A DNA stretch of 56,335 bases from Novacetimonas cocois (lineage in GTDB: Bacteria; Pseudomonadota; Alphaproteobacteria; Acetobacterales; Acetobacteraceae), in contig NZ_QEXL01000011.1 of NCBI RefSeq assembly GCF_003311635.1, positions 84,302-140,636 of the forward strand. Direction: 5' to 3'. A program made the position numbers and the translations under genes. Each line of letters starts with the position of its first letter. The first letter of the stretch is position 1. Positions 17,088-25,505 of this stretch are shown piece by piece. The notes below the pieces were generated by a model. The model did no database searches and was not told the DNA's origin. It worked only from the letters and a program-made list of their open reading frames with translations.

Positions 17088-18059
17088 ATGAAACGTATCA
17101 CGCCTTCCATGCTGACTTCACTGGCGCTGGATCTCCGTAACGGCTGGAGCATTGGAACATTTGGTGCGATCGGCGAATTCCATCATGTTCCGGATGATAG
17201 GGTCTGCCTCACCCCATGTCCTGACGGGCTGGAGATCGTCACCCAACGCGGTGCCATACGCATTAGTCCCAGCGAACCCTTGCATGCCCTTGCGTGGGAC
17301 TCTCTCGTCGGAAAAGGCAGACGCTGGCGGCATAGCATGGCGTTATGCGGCCCGTTACAACTGACTGCGAAGCATACCCTGAAGGTTCTGGGAAAGGATG
17401 CGGACGCTGTCCGACCAGAGGATCGTGATGCGTGGCTGATTGATCTTGGAATTGGCGTGGGTCAGGTCCGGATGTGTGTAAGGACAGAAAATGCCCGCCT
17501 GGTTGAAGCCCTTGCTGTTGATACGGATGACCCATTGGCCGTCGTCACGGCTGCATTTGCGCTTCTGATGGAAGCCCAGCCCCACAGGGTCATGCTTTCG
17601 CCTGCTGGCAGGCTGGAGGTCTACCGACCCATTCCCGCGCCTGATGGAGACTCTCCACTCGGTGCCCATACCCACCTGCTGCCAAAACTGGTGAAGTTGA
17701 AACGGTCCTGCTCTGCTCTCGATCCCATTCCGGAAGGCTGGCAGCCTTTCCTGACACTTCATCCGGCGGCACCGTTCCGACCGTCCGATGATGATTCCCA
17801 TGATTATGACCGGCTTGCCGATCTATCCTTTCTGCCGTTGCTTGAGGAATTCGGCATGGAGGAAGACTTGCAGGTTTCAGGCACATTCCAGGCCCATGTT
17901 CGTCAACATGGAACACCGGAAAATCTGAAAATACCCGCTACAAGACGTGGTCGCGCGCGCATGCATATCGAACTGCTTCGCATGGCAGCGCGGGCTCACG
18001 AGGGCATGGAGCGATTTGTGCCTGCCGACACGATCAAGAGCGCTACGGACTGCGGCTGA
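17088..18059 (+). CDS. Unknown protein coupled to cobQ (DUF6925-like)
   Basis: A 323-residue protein with a Trp/His-containing N-terminal domain (ALDLRNGWSIGTFGAIGEFHHVPDD), a middle helical domain (WLIDLGIGVGQVRMCVRTEN) and an acidic segment before a basic C-terminus (ATRRGRARMHIELLRMAARA). No signal peptide or membrane segment. I do not recognise a function; I recall a domain of unknown function of this kind (DUF6925) in alphaproteobacteria, but cannot confirm it here. It ends 4 bp before cobQ, so the two are co-expressed and it probably acts in corrinoid metabolism. The start at 17088 is preceded by AGGAT; an upstream in-frame ATG (17064) would add 8 residues. No riboswitch lies on this strand. 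Confidence 0.7.
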   Translation: MKRITPSMLTSLALDLRNGWSIGTFGAIGEFHHVPDDRVCLTPCPDGLEIVTQRGAIRISPSEPLHALAWDSLVGKGRRWRHSMALCGPLQLTAKHTLKVLGKDADAVRPEDRDAWLIDLGIGVGQVRMCVRTENARLVEALAVDTDDPLAVVTAAFALLMEAQPHRVMLSPAGRLEVYRPIPAPDGDSPLGAHTHLLPKLVKLKRSCSALDPIPEGWQPFLTLHPAAPFRPSDDDSHDYDRLADLSFLPLLEEFGMEEDLQVSGTFQAHVRQHGTPENLKIPATRRGRARMHIELLRMAARAHEGMERFVPADTIKSATDCG

Positions 18060-18063
18060 TTCC

Positions 18064-19518
18064 ATGACAGCGATCATGTTGCAGGGCACGGGATCCGATG
18101 TCGGAAAGTCCGTTTTGACGGCAGGTTTATGCCGGGTTTTCGCTAACCGTGGCCTGACGGTCCGGCCTTTCAAACCCCAGAATATGTCGAACAATGCCGC
18201 CGTGACGGTAGATGGAGGTGAAATCGGTCGGGCGCAGGCACTTCAGGCGCAGGCCTGCCGTATTGCCCCTTCCACCCTTATGAATCCGGTCCTTCTGAAA
18301 CCGGAAAGTGATCATACAGCGCAGGTTATCGTCCGTGGACGCGCAAAAGGACACCTGCACGCTTCGAATTTTATCGGTGGCCGGGCCGCATTCCTGCCCG
18401 AGGTTCTGACCGCCTTCAGGACATTATGTAGCCAATCCGATCTCGTGATTGTCGAGGGCGCGGGCAGCCCGGCGGAAATCAATCTACGTCAGGGCGACAT
18501 CGCCAATATGGGCTTTGCCAGAGCCGCGAATGTTCCGGTCGTCATGATCGGCGATATAGACCGGGGCGGCGTTATCGCGTCACTCGCCGGTACCCATGCT
18601 GTTCTTGATCCAGATGACCGTGAGTTGATCAAGGGATTCATCGTTAATCGCCTCCGGGGAGACGCCAGCATTTTCCAATCTGGGTATGACTTCATAGAAA
18701 AGTTTACCGGCTGGAAGGGGCTTGGCGTTCTTCCTTGGATAGACAGTATACGTGAACTGCCTTCTGAAGACAGTATTCCTGAAGATGTTGACTGTTCCGC
18801 GGCCTCACGGATCGAGATAGCCGTCCCCCTTATGCCCCGCATTGCCAATTTCGATGATCTTGATGCGCTGGAAGGTGAAACGCATGTAAAGATCACACGG
18901 ATCCGGCCCGGGCAGCCCCTTCCCGCGTCCGCGCATGTCGTGTTCCTTCCTGGTAGCAAGGCGACAATAGCAGACCTGCAATTTTTCAGGCGGCAGGGAT
19001 GGGATATTGATCTGGCGGGACACGTCAGGCGGGGTGGATATGTATTCGGTCTCTGCGGTGGCTATCAGATGCTGGGACAGACCATAAATGATCCCGACGG
19101 AATAGAAGGGAACCCGACCACGATACCAGGACTTGGACTTCTGGAGGTTGATACCGTTCTGACCCGTGACAAGCAGATCAACCAGACTTCAGGCATGACG
19201 CTTTCCGATAGCGCGCGATTCAGTGGCTACGAAATTCATTGTGGGGAAACAGTTCGATCACATCACCGGGTCATGCCCCTAATCAGATGCGACGACGGAC
19301 GGTTGGACGGAGCAATAAGCCCGGACGGTCGTATTGCAGGCTGCTATGTGCACCGTCTGTTTGACATGACTGGCCAACGCGCGGCATGGCTGGACAGATG
19401 GGGCGCACGCTCCGATGGACTGGATTACACAGCGCGGGTGGAACGCGCCCTTGAAACCGTTGCTTCCATCATGGAAAGCAGTCTGGATATTGGAGGGTTA
19501 CTGGCTATTGCCAGATGA
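18064..19518 (+). CDS. cobQ: Cobyric acid synthase
   Basis: Amidates side chains b, d, e and g of adenosylcobyrinic acid a,c-diamide using glutamine and ATP. At 484 residues it has the usual length. The N-terminal P-loop-like domain has MLQGTGSDVGKS and KPQNMSNNAAVTVDGGEIGRAQALQA (in two blocks), then EGAGSPAEINL and GDIDRGGVIASL. The C-terminal class I glutamine amidotransferase domain has the nucleophile Cys in FGLCGGYQML and the His in GCYVHRLF. The start at 18064 gives the standard N-terminus. It is the only corrinoid biosynthesis gene in the window, so the rest of the pathway must lie elsewhere, or this gene serves cobinamide-type salvage. Confidence 0.96.
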   Translation: MTAIMLQGTGSDVGKSVLTAGLCRVFANRGLTVRPFKPQNMSNNAAVTVDGGEIGRAQALQAQACRIAPSTLMNPVLLKPESDHTAQVIVRGRAKGHLHASNFIGGRAAFLPEVLTAFRTLCSQSDLVIVEGAGSPAEINLRQGDIANMGFARAANVPVVMIGDIDRGGVIASLAGTHAVLDPDDRELIKGFIVNRLRGDASIFQSGYDFIEKFTGWKGLGVLPWIDSIRELPSEDSIPEDVDCSAASRIEIAVPLMPRIANFDDLDALEGETHVKITRIRPGQPLPASAHVVFLPGSKATIADLQFFRRQGWDIDLAGHVRRGGYVFGLCGGYQMLGQTINDPDGIEGNPTTIPGLGLLEVDTVLTRDKQINQTSGMTLSDSARFSGYEIHCGETVRSHHRVMPLIRCDDGRLDGAISPDGRIAGCYVHRLFDMTGQRAAWLDRWGARSDGLDYTARVERALETVASIMESSLDIGGLLAIAR

Positions 19519-19689
19519 TCTTCTTTCGGTTTCAGGGCCTTGGTTCGTCAGGGCATCCAGACAGACAGGACAGAGACACCCTGTCTGATCATCCGTCGGA
19601 ACCGGCAGGCCACGGGGCTTTTCCATGCACCAGCACGCACCTTCAGGCTGACATGAAAAATCAGCACCGCACTTTTTACACTTTATCAT
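19498..19689 (-). CDS. Cysteine-rich CWC family small protein
   Basis: A 63-residue protein with eight Cys arranged as C-x2-C-x6-C, then ACWCM, then GCLCPVCL, the recognised pattern of the small cysteine-rich CWC family (C-P-x-C-G-x-x-F-x-C ... C-W-C ... C-x-C-x-x-C). Likely binds a metal such as zinc. It overlaps the end of cobQ by 21 bp on the opposite strand, an arrangement suggesting genome compaction. Function unknown. Confidence 0.8.
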   Translation of the reverse strand: MIKCKKCGADFSCQPEGACWCMEKPRGLPVPTDDQTGCLCPVCLDALTNQGPETERRSSGNSQ

Positions 19690-19720
19690 TCTGCGCCTTC
19701 TCGTTGTTACTATGACTGGA

Positions 19721-20497
19721 TCAAACAGTCAGTCCGCTGGTTTGGCGTTCTGTCCGGGCCATCTCATGGTGGAGGGCATGCCAGTGTGCGAGATTGTTTT
19801 TGGCTTCTTGCACGAATGCCGAACGACGAACGGCCTTGAGAAACATACCCTGAACCAGACGGCCAACTCCGTATGTGGGCCGTTCAAACTGGATAAGCAA
19901 CACTGCCCGATGATCCGATGTATTGTTCTGGACTTCATGAGGGTATGTGTCGTCAAACAGGATACATTTTCCATCCTGCCAGCATAACATTTGATCGTCT
20001 ATCCGTATCCAGCAATCCCTGTAGTCCTGCGGCACCTGTAAACCCAGATGACAGGTTAACAGCCCTTTGGTCACTCCATTATGCAGCGGAATACGCGCAC
20101 CAGGTTCAAGGAAAGAAACAAAGGCCGAGTTCAGTCCGGGAATGGCCGCAGCAAACCGTGCTGTGCAGGGCATCCGCCGGCAGTTCTCCAGAACGCAGTT
20201 CCCGTAGCCGTAAAGGAAAAATGACTTCCATCTTGTATCGGGTGCAATACGCGTATGGTCTGGCGAAATATCGCGCAGAGCGGGAAAACTGCTTACCCCT
20301 TGCGTCATAAGGATCCTGAATTCCTCTATAATCCGGAACGCCCGCTGTTCCATGTTGGAAATCCATGGGAAAAGACTGGTATCAAGAACTGGCGTATCGG
20401 GAACAAGGGAATTGTGTGCAATCAGCGTGTTTAATAGAGGCCGCACTTTTTTACCAACCCGAATGATAAATGGCCGACCAGCAACAGCATCCGACAT
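19721..20497 (-). CDS. Aspartyl/asparaginyl beta-hydroxylase-like dioxygenase
   Basis: A 258-residue protein with the beta-hydroxylase (AspH/LpxO-type) double-stranded beta-helix core. FLEPGARIPLHNGVTKGLLTCHLGL carries the first metal His (His139), and GKCILFDDTYPHEVQNNTSDHRAVLLIQF carries the second His (His187) and the 2-oxoglutarate-binding Arg (Arg197), as separate adjacent blocks. Such enzymes use Fe(II), O2 and 2-oxoglutarate. The C-terminus has an extra ~50 residues after the core. It lies 5 bp after Rieske B in the RS6-controlled operon, so it is B12-repressed together with that module. Substrate unknown; module A has no equivalent. Confidence 0.82.
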   Translation of the reverse strand: MSDAVAGRPFIIRVGKKVRPLLNTLIAHNSLVPDTPVLDTSLFPWISNMEQRAFRIIEEFRILMTQGVSSFPALRDISPDHTRIAPDTRWKSFFLYGYGNCVLENCRRMPCTARFAAAIPGLNSAFVSFLEPGARIPLHNGVTKGLLTCHLGLQVPQDYRDCWIRIDDQMLCWQDGKCILFDDTYPHEVQNNTSDHRAVLLIQFERPTYGVGRLVQGMFLKAVRRSAFVQEAKNNLAHWHALHHEMARTERQTSGLTV

Positions 20498-20502
20498 GAA
20501 AT

Positions 20503-21492
20503 CTATCCTTCTTTAGCCATCCTTTGGTTATTTTTAGTTACAAGATCCTGCATAGCTTGTGCTGGCGGAAAGAAATCACTGTGCCCCACTCGACCAGACT
20601 GTTGGATGGCAGACCACTCCGCTTCCGGGAGGCTCTGCTCCTTCCACAGCAGTTTCCATAATAATTTCGCCCAAAGAGAACCCGATACGCGACCTGGCAG
20701 ACGCGTATGGTCCTGCCGTATGGATATTTTACCGCACACACGTGTTCGGCCGTCACGTCCGGTCGGCATGTAACCAAGCCATATCTCCGCGCATAGTGTG
20801 GCATCGTCTTCGGAAGAAAAATAAACGTTCTGGTCAACCAGGGTCGTATCGACCGTCGCCCGCCAGGGCCGTGCCATACCAGGCAGAACCGATAATGGTG
20901 TGGAAGCCACAACACGGTAATGACTGGAAATCTGCTGTTCGGTAATGTTCTGATCAAGATAGGTTACCGATCCTGATGTCGTCCTTCTCCCAAAGCGTTG
21001 TACATGATCCATCAGAAGCGGAACTGGCGCATTGATTTCGCGTATGAATGTTTCATGACACCAGTCTTTACCATCGTGATGCGTCATGGCGGGAATCAAC
21101 GCTTCGTCTGCATCCTCGGCATTACCTGAATACAGGAATATCCAGCCTTCTTTCTCCCTACATCCCCAGCCTTCCGCGCGCGGCGGCATTTCTTCCAGAA
21201 CCATATCAGGAGAATAGCAACGGCCACTGCGTGCAAACTTGATCCCATGCAACGGACATCTGATAAAGGTTCCGCTGACCACGCCACGACTGAGTGGTAC
21301 CTGACGATGCGTACACCGGTCATCAAGTGCGAACACCAGCCCTGCCTCTGGACGGACAATGACAACCGGTCTGCTGCCGCAATAAACCCCGATTGCTTTT
21401 TGATGTCTCAGATCTGCACTGCGCAAAGCGGGATACCATTGTGCATTGTGGTCCGGATCAAAAGGTTGCAGTAGAGTATCTGTCATGCCCAT
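20503..21492 (-). CDS. Rieske-type protein B, altered iron site, B12-repressed
   Basis: A 329-residue paralogue of Rieske oxygenase A. The Rieske cluster ligands are intact (CTHRQVPLS and CPLHGIKF: Cys60, His62, Cys79, His82). In the catalytic domain, the place of the iron triad reads LLMDHVQRFGRR (Asp162, His163) and lacks the D-x2-H-x3/4-H pattern seen in copy A, so the mononuclear iron site is changed or lost. It may be an electron-transfer partner or a pseudo-enzyme working with the neighbouring Fe/2OG-type hydroxylase. It lies between the MetE-N-like gene B (21 bp gap) and the hydroxylase-like gene (5 bp gap), all behind RS6. Confidence 0.85.
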   Translation of the reverse strand: MGMTDTLLQPFDPDHNAQWYPALRSADLRHQKAIGVYCGSRPVVIVRPEAGLVFALDDRCTHRQVPLSRGVVSGTFIRCPLHGIKFARSGRCYSPDMVLEEMPPRAEGWGCREKEGWIFLYSGNAEDADEALIPAMTHHDGKDWCHETFIREINAPVPLLMDHVQRFGRRTTSGSVTYLDQNITEQQISSHYRVVASTPLSVLPGMARPWRATVDTTLVDQNVYFSSEDDATLCAEIWLGYMPTGRDGRTRVCGKISIRQDHTRLPGRVSGSLWAKLLWKLLWKEQSLPEAEWSAIQQSGRVGHSDFFPPAQAMQDLVTKNNQRMAKEG

Positions 21493-21513
21493 GACAATTC
21501 CTCCAAAATCTTG

Positions 21514-22422
21514 TTAATGGACGAAGGTCGCCGCCACGCAAGCACGTTGAACCTTCGCCAGGTCTGAAAGTGTATTGTGAACCTCAGGCGGTAATTGCCT
21601 ACCGTCCTTATTGGTGAAACGCATTGTCGTAGACGGTGTAATAATCACGCGCCTTCGTGGACATTCTGATCGGATCTTATCTATCCATCGCAGCGCGCTA
21701 TAGACATCCGTTGGAATCCGATTCAGGCCGTCCACAACTCCCAGAAGAAGGTCACAGCGCGGATTAAGATTAGAGAGCACCGATGGAAGTTCTGCGCCGC
21801 CGCGCACCATATCAATATGAAGGCCATTCATCGGCAATGACATGACGTGGGGCAGGTTACGCCAGAAGCCCCCACCTCCCCCGACGAAGACGAGGGATAG
21901 TGCATGTCCGGATGCCACCTCTGCCATGCTCCGCCATGCCAGTTCCATCGCCGTCTGGCGTTCTTTCGACATCGGACCAGCCGTTGTGACAGGTTCCGTA
22001 ATCTGAACCCAGAAACAGCCTGCCGTGGCGAGTTCGTGCAGAATCTCGATGTACACCGGAAGAAGCTTCAATAACAACAGGACAGGGTCCGTGCCGTCAG
22101 TCCGGTCACATGCGGCAAGAAAGCTCACTGGCCCTAGAAGCACAGGCACAGTCGCGATCCCGCGTTGCCATGCATCAACAAATGCATCGCGGACAGGATT
22201 GCAGCATAAGTGGAAGAACGTCTGATCTGTCAGTTCGGGCATGCGCTTCCTGCCGCACTGAGGAGCCTTCCCCACACCCACCATCTGTGCTGTCTGCCAC
22301 ACGCGATGCCAGTCATCCGGGCAGGAATTGGACGCTACATGCGAGACGCCTGTACGCCGCTGCAAAGCGGTCAATGCGGGGGTATCAAAACCCGAGAGAC
22401 CAAGCGTCCCGGTCAGTAGCAT
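21514..22422 (-). CDS. MetE N-terminal-domain-like protein B, B12-repressed
   Basis: A 302-residue paralogue of the MetE-N-like protein A. Shared blocks are VPVLLGPVSFLAACD, LLPVYIEILHELATAGCFWVQITEP (in the same order), GGGGGFWRNLPHVMSLPMNGLHIDMV and a VIITPSTTM block in the place of IAPSGAL. The Asp of the QIDEP motif, conserved in MetE and copy A, is Thr here (QITEP). Zinc ligands of the MetE catalytic half are absent. The N-terminus is ~30 residues shorter than in A and no good Shine-Dalgarno precedes the ATG at 22422, so the true start may differ. It is the first gene behind riboswitch RS6. Confidence 0.82.
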   Translation of the reverse strand: MLLTGTLGLSGFDTPALTALQRRTGVSHVASNSCPDDWHRVWQTAQMVGVGKAPQCGRKRMPELTDQTFFHLCCNPVRDAFVDAWQRGIATVPVLLGPVSFLAACDRTDGTDPVLLLLKLLPVYIEILHELATAGCFWVQITEPVTTAGPMSKERQTAMELAWRSMAEVASGHALSLVFVGGGGGFWRNLPHVMSLPMNGLHIDMVRGGAELPSVLSNLNPRCDLLLGVVDGLNRIPTDVYSALRWIDKIRSECPRRRVIITPSTTMRFTNKDGRQLPPEVHNTLSDLAKVQRACVAATFVH

Positions 22423-22570
22423 GAGGGTTCACCGCAGGTCTGCGCATCATCATGCCAGTTTGTAATTGTGGAAGTGCCATGTCGTTCAGCGACAGGCAAG
22501 CCTATGCAGTGCTGCAAAGCCGTGCTCCTGCCTCCGGTTCATCCCGCCCGGCGGCCGTGAGATCGACAGT

Positions 22571-22772
22571 GGCAGGTCTCCTGGCTCACGGATTATCGCA
22601 GATCGTGTCTACCTTCCCGTTGCTGATACAACAGTGGCCCATTCCCCTCAGAAAATGGACGACACGACCCCATACCGCTTACAGTTGCGGGAGCAGCCAC
22701 CGACTGGCTTCCGGGATGGACCCTGCCGAAGCGGAACGGTGTTCCCTTTTCATCCGTTTGCACGGAACCACT
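22571..22772 (-). promoter_or_regulatory. Cobalamin riboswitch RS6
   Basis: Minus-strand blocks: GTTCCGTGCAAACGGATGAAAAGGGAA, GTGGCTGCTCCCGCAACTGTAAGCGG (helices intact), GGGCCACTG, GGGAAGG and B12 box GAGCCAGGAGACCTGCC (22571-22587). GCCGGGCGGGATGAACCGGAGGCAGGAG follows. It controls the MetE-N B / Rieske B / hydroxylase-like operon. Confidence 0.94.
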
Positions 22773-22935
22773 GACTATATAGAAGGCGAATATGCCACCA
22801 CCTTCCACTTTTCAGCAATGTTTTCCTTTCAATGCTGATCAGACGGCCAAGTACACTCTACGTCTTATCATATTCATACGTTTTATATGATTTAACAATA
22901 ATATAAATTATTACTTTCTGTTCGTGTATTTATAC

Positions 22936-24574
22936 TTAAAAAGTAATGCTGCTGTGCAGGCCGAAAATCGCTTCGTCACCTACGCGGCGCAAACCGGTCC
23001 AATCCGGCGCGCCGCCCGAAGGGTGCCATACGTACTGGAAATCAGGCTGCATGACCATCCACGGCGTAACCTGCGCCTGATAGGTCAGTTCAAGATGGTT
23101 TTCATTGCCCTGCACAAGCGTCTGGCTGTCGCGGTCAAATTGCCGCAGGCCGGAACTGGCGCGACCAATGCCCCAGCCCAGACCGATCGTGTCGTTATCG
23201 CGCCCCTTGAACGGCGCCTTAAGATTCAGGCCGGCGTCAATGGCGAAGCTGATCTGGTTACGATCACCGCCATTACCCGTGGCGCGTACGAACACGCCCA
23301 CCGAGCGGGCCGATGTGAGCGACGGCCGCCAGATCATCTGGTCGATGATACCATACACCATCCAGTTACCCCGGTCCCAGCGCGGGGTCAGGTCACTTTG
23401 TGGCGTGGCTGCAGTGGCGTTGGCCACTGCTGCTCCTAACGAACCGCCATTGCGGTTGTAACGATAGTCGGCGAACTTCGCGGTATCATAGAACCCGCCC
23501 AGCTTGTACACGCCCGGCAGGCCAGGATTCTTGGTCACGTTCGACATGTCGGCCGGCTGCGGGTTAAGCGCGTATTGCAGTTCGGTCATCAGCAGGGCGC
23601 CGGTGCCCATGTTGAAATTGGTGCCGTTGGCGCCATCATAGGTCTGGCTGGTGGGATCGGAATTATAGCCACTGATGGAGCCGGTAGCCTGCTGGATGGG
23701 GGTAGAATTATAGCGGTTACCCGGCGGATTGTCGTCCGCTGCGGCAAACATGAAGGTGAACTTCTCGCTCGGCCGGTAGCGGATCCGGATGGCGGGAGAC
23801 GACAGCGGCCAGGATGGCCCGCCGCCATACAGGTTGACCGAGGGCGCCATGGGCCAGCCGAAATTGGCGTTGAGGTAAAGCGAGGCGTAATCGCTGATCA
23901 GGAACTCGGTATCAAGATCCTGCTGGCCGATCTTTACGTCCAGTTTGCCGCCAAGGAAAGACTGCTGGTACCATAGTTCGAACAGGCGGGTGGAACGGTC
24001 AGCCTCAAATCCGCTGACAGGGTTGAAATTGGCCAGATGGTCCTGCGAGATCGAGCGTCCGCGTGTCTGCAGTGCGCTGACATTGAACAGCCCCCCCCTT
24101 CAGCCCGAACAGTTTCTCGGTATCGACGGTCAGCGTGGGCATGGTTACACCGTCGTAGGACGGGCCGGTGCCTGATCCGCCTGCACCATCATTACCAGAA
24201 GCCGAACCGCCAGTCCCGTTGCCCCAGAGTTCATCGACTTCCTGGATGTCGAAGCTGATGCCGTGCTTGTACATCCATGACCGCGCGCCCCACATATTGC
24301 CTAGCAGGTTACCACTGGTGTCGAGTTTATCGTCACCAGCCGCCTTCTCCGCAGCATCGGCTTGCGCGCGCTCCGAATCACGTATGGTTGCTGGGTCGAT
24401 CTGCTCAACCAGCGGAGTGGAGTTGCCAAGGCGCGCCCGATCTTCCTCGATCTGGGTCTGAGGAGCCTGAGCATAAGCGGCTGAGTATGCGAAGAGACTT
24501 CCTACCAGAGTGGAATTGATAAAAAGCACACGAGCCGAGCGTCGCGTAACGCCCGGAGAGTCAAGAAATGTCAT
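22936..24574 (-). pseudogene. OprB-family porin, frameshifted, behind RS7
   Basis: A carbohydrate-selective porin (OprB family) split by one base. The first part has a signal peptide ending YSAAYAQA, then TSGNLLGNMWGARSWMYKHG and the start of the barrel; the second part has FELWYQQSFLGGKLDVKIGQ, SDYASLYLNANFGWP, WPLSSPAIRIRYRP and a C-terminal FGLHSSITF strand ending in Phe, all typical. The shift occurs in a run of eight C (24091-24098); with seven, KGGLFNVSALQTRG is restored and the frame is continuous (~546 residues). This is either a sequencing error, a recent mutation or slip-strand phase variation. OprB porins normally pass sugars; riboswitch RS7 suggests this one helps corrinoid or cobalt entry. 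Confidence 0.85.
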
Positions 24575-24747
24575 GGAGGGAGCCTGTCGGGGAAGCGTCG
24601 GTAAAAGGAGCAACAATTCCGAATGCAGTCATTTCCCGACTGGGAAACAAACACGCATGCCATCGCGACAGAGCGTCAAAGAAGAAAATGCATCACGCCT
24701 TGACCCGCCTCCGGCTCCACCCGCCCGGCGACATATCTGAACTCGAC

Positions 24748-24946
24748 GGTAGGTCTCCTGACTCACGGGTCACCACGTTGCATCCGCCTTCCCAACCGAA
24801 GTCAGTGGCTGCTACCCAATCTGGTAGCTGAGGACACAATGCTCGCCGTCTACAGTTGCGGGGGCAGCTGTCGACTGAACTCCCGGGGAAATTACCCCAG
24901 CCAGAGTTATACGACATTCCCTTTTCACCCGTTCGCACGGGACCGT
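24748..24946 (-). promoter_or_regulatory. Cobalamin riboswitch RS7 (porin)
   Basis: Minus-strand blocks: GTCCCGTGCGAACGGGTGAAAAGGGAA, GACAGCTGCCCCCGCAACTGTAGACGG, GCAGCCACTGAC, GGGAAGGC and a variant B12 box GAGTCAGGAGACCTACC (24748-24764). The core is complete. It precedes the OprB-like porin and is divergent from RS8. Confidence 0.9.
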
Positions 24947-25134
24947 CGACTTGATAGACAGTGTTATAAAATTCTTATCCCCAAAAAGGCAAGACAGGAT
25001 AATTAGAGAAATCCCTTCCTGATGGATATTGACCGCCTGCGCTTCGGCGTTTCACCTGCAGCCGTGGTAGTTCATGTCAAATTATGTCAGGCTATGCTCT
25101 TTTAGGAGTTTTAGATTAAGGGAGAGTAGATTAT

Positions 25135-25245
25135 ACCCCTGCAGGCCATAAACGCGGAAGCCGGTGAAATCCCGGCACGGTTGCGCCACTGTAAGCAGGT
25201 GTAGAACACAATTTTCTACCCGAAAGTCAGACCCGCGCATGGCTC
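25135..25245 (+). promoter_or_regulatory. cbtB: Cobalamin riboswitch RS8 (cbtBA), compact form
   Basis: A shorter aptamer than the other seven: GCGGAAGCCGGTGAAATCCCGGCACGG, GCGCCACTGTAAGCAGG, a small hairpin, and the end AAAGTCAGACCCGCGC corresponding to the B12 box. This compact type is well known upstream of cbtB. It ends ~50 bp before the cbtB ATG at 25292. Confidence 0.9.
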
Positions 25246-25291
25246 CGTTCCGAGCGAAACAGGACGCATTTTTCTTGAGGAGTCGTATAAA

Positions 25292-25504
25292 ATGTCTGAT
25301 ACTGCAATAGGTTCCCACGCTATCCCCTCTCCCGCGCCTATTCCCGTCAGAGAGATAGCGCCGTGGTTGGTTTTCGGCTTGCTGATGCTGCTGGCCCTTT
25401 ATTTTGTCGGCGCAGAGGAAGGGGCGACATCAATTATTCCTGGCATGTATGTGCACGAGTGGGTGCATGACAGTCGCCATCTTCTGGGTTTCCCCTGCCA
25501 CTGA
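25292..25504 (+). CDS. cbtB: Cobalt transporter subunit CbtB
   Basis: A 70-residue protein with a single membrane span (WLVFGLLMLLALYFVGA) and the diagnostic His-rich C-terminal tail MYVHEWVHDSRHLLGFPCH, which probably captures cobalt. This one-span/His-tail layout is the definition of CbtB. It follows the compact cobalamin riboswitch RS8 and a Shine-Dalgarno sequence GAGGAG, and is 1 bp from cbtA. Confidence 0.95.
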   Translation: MSDTAIGSHAIPSPAPIPVREIAPWLVFGLLMLLALYFVGAEEGATSIIPGMYVHEWVHDSRHLLGFPCH

Positions 25505-25505
25505 C

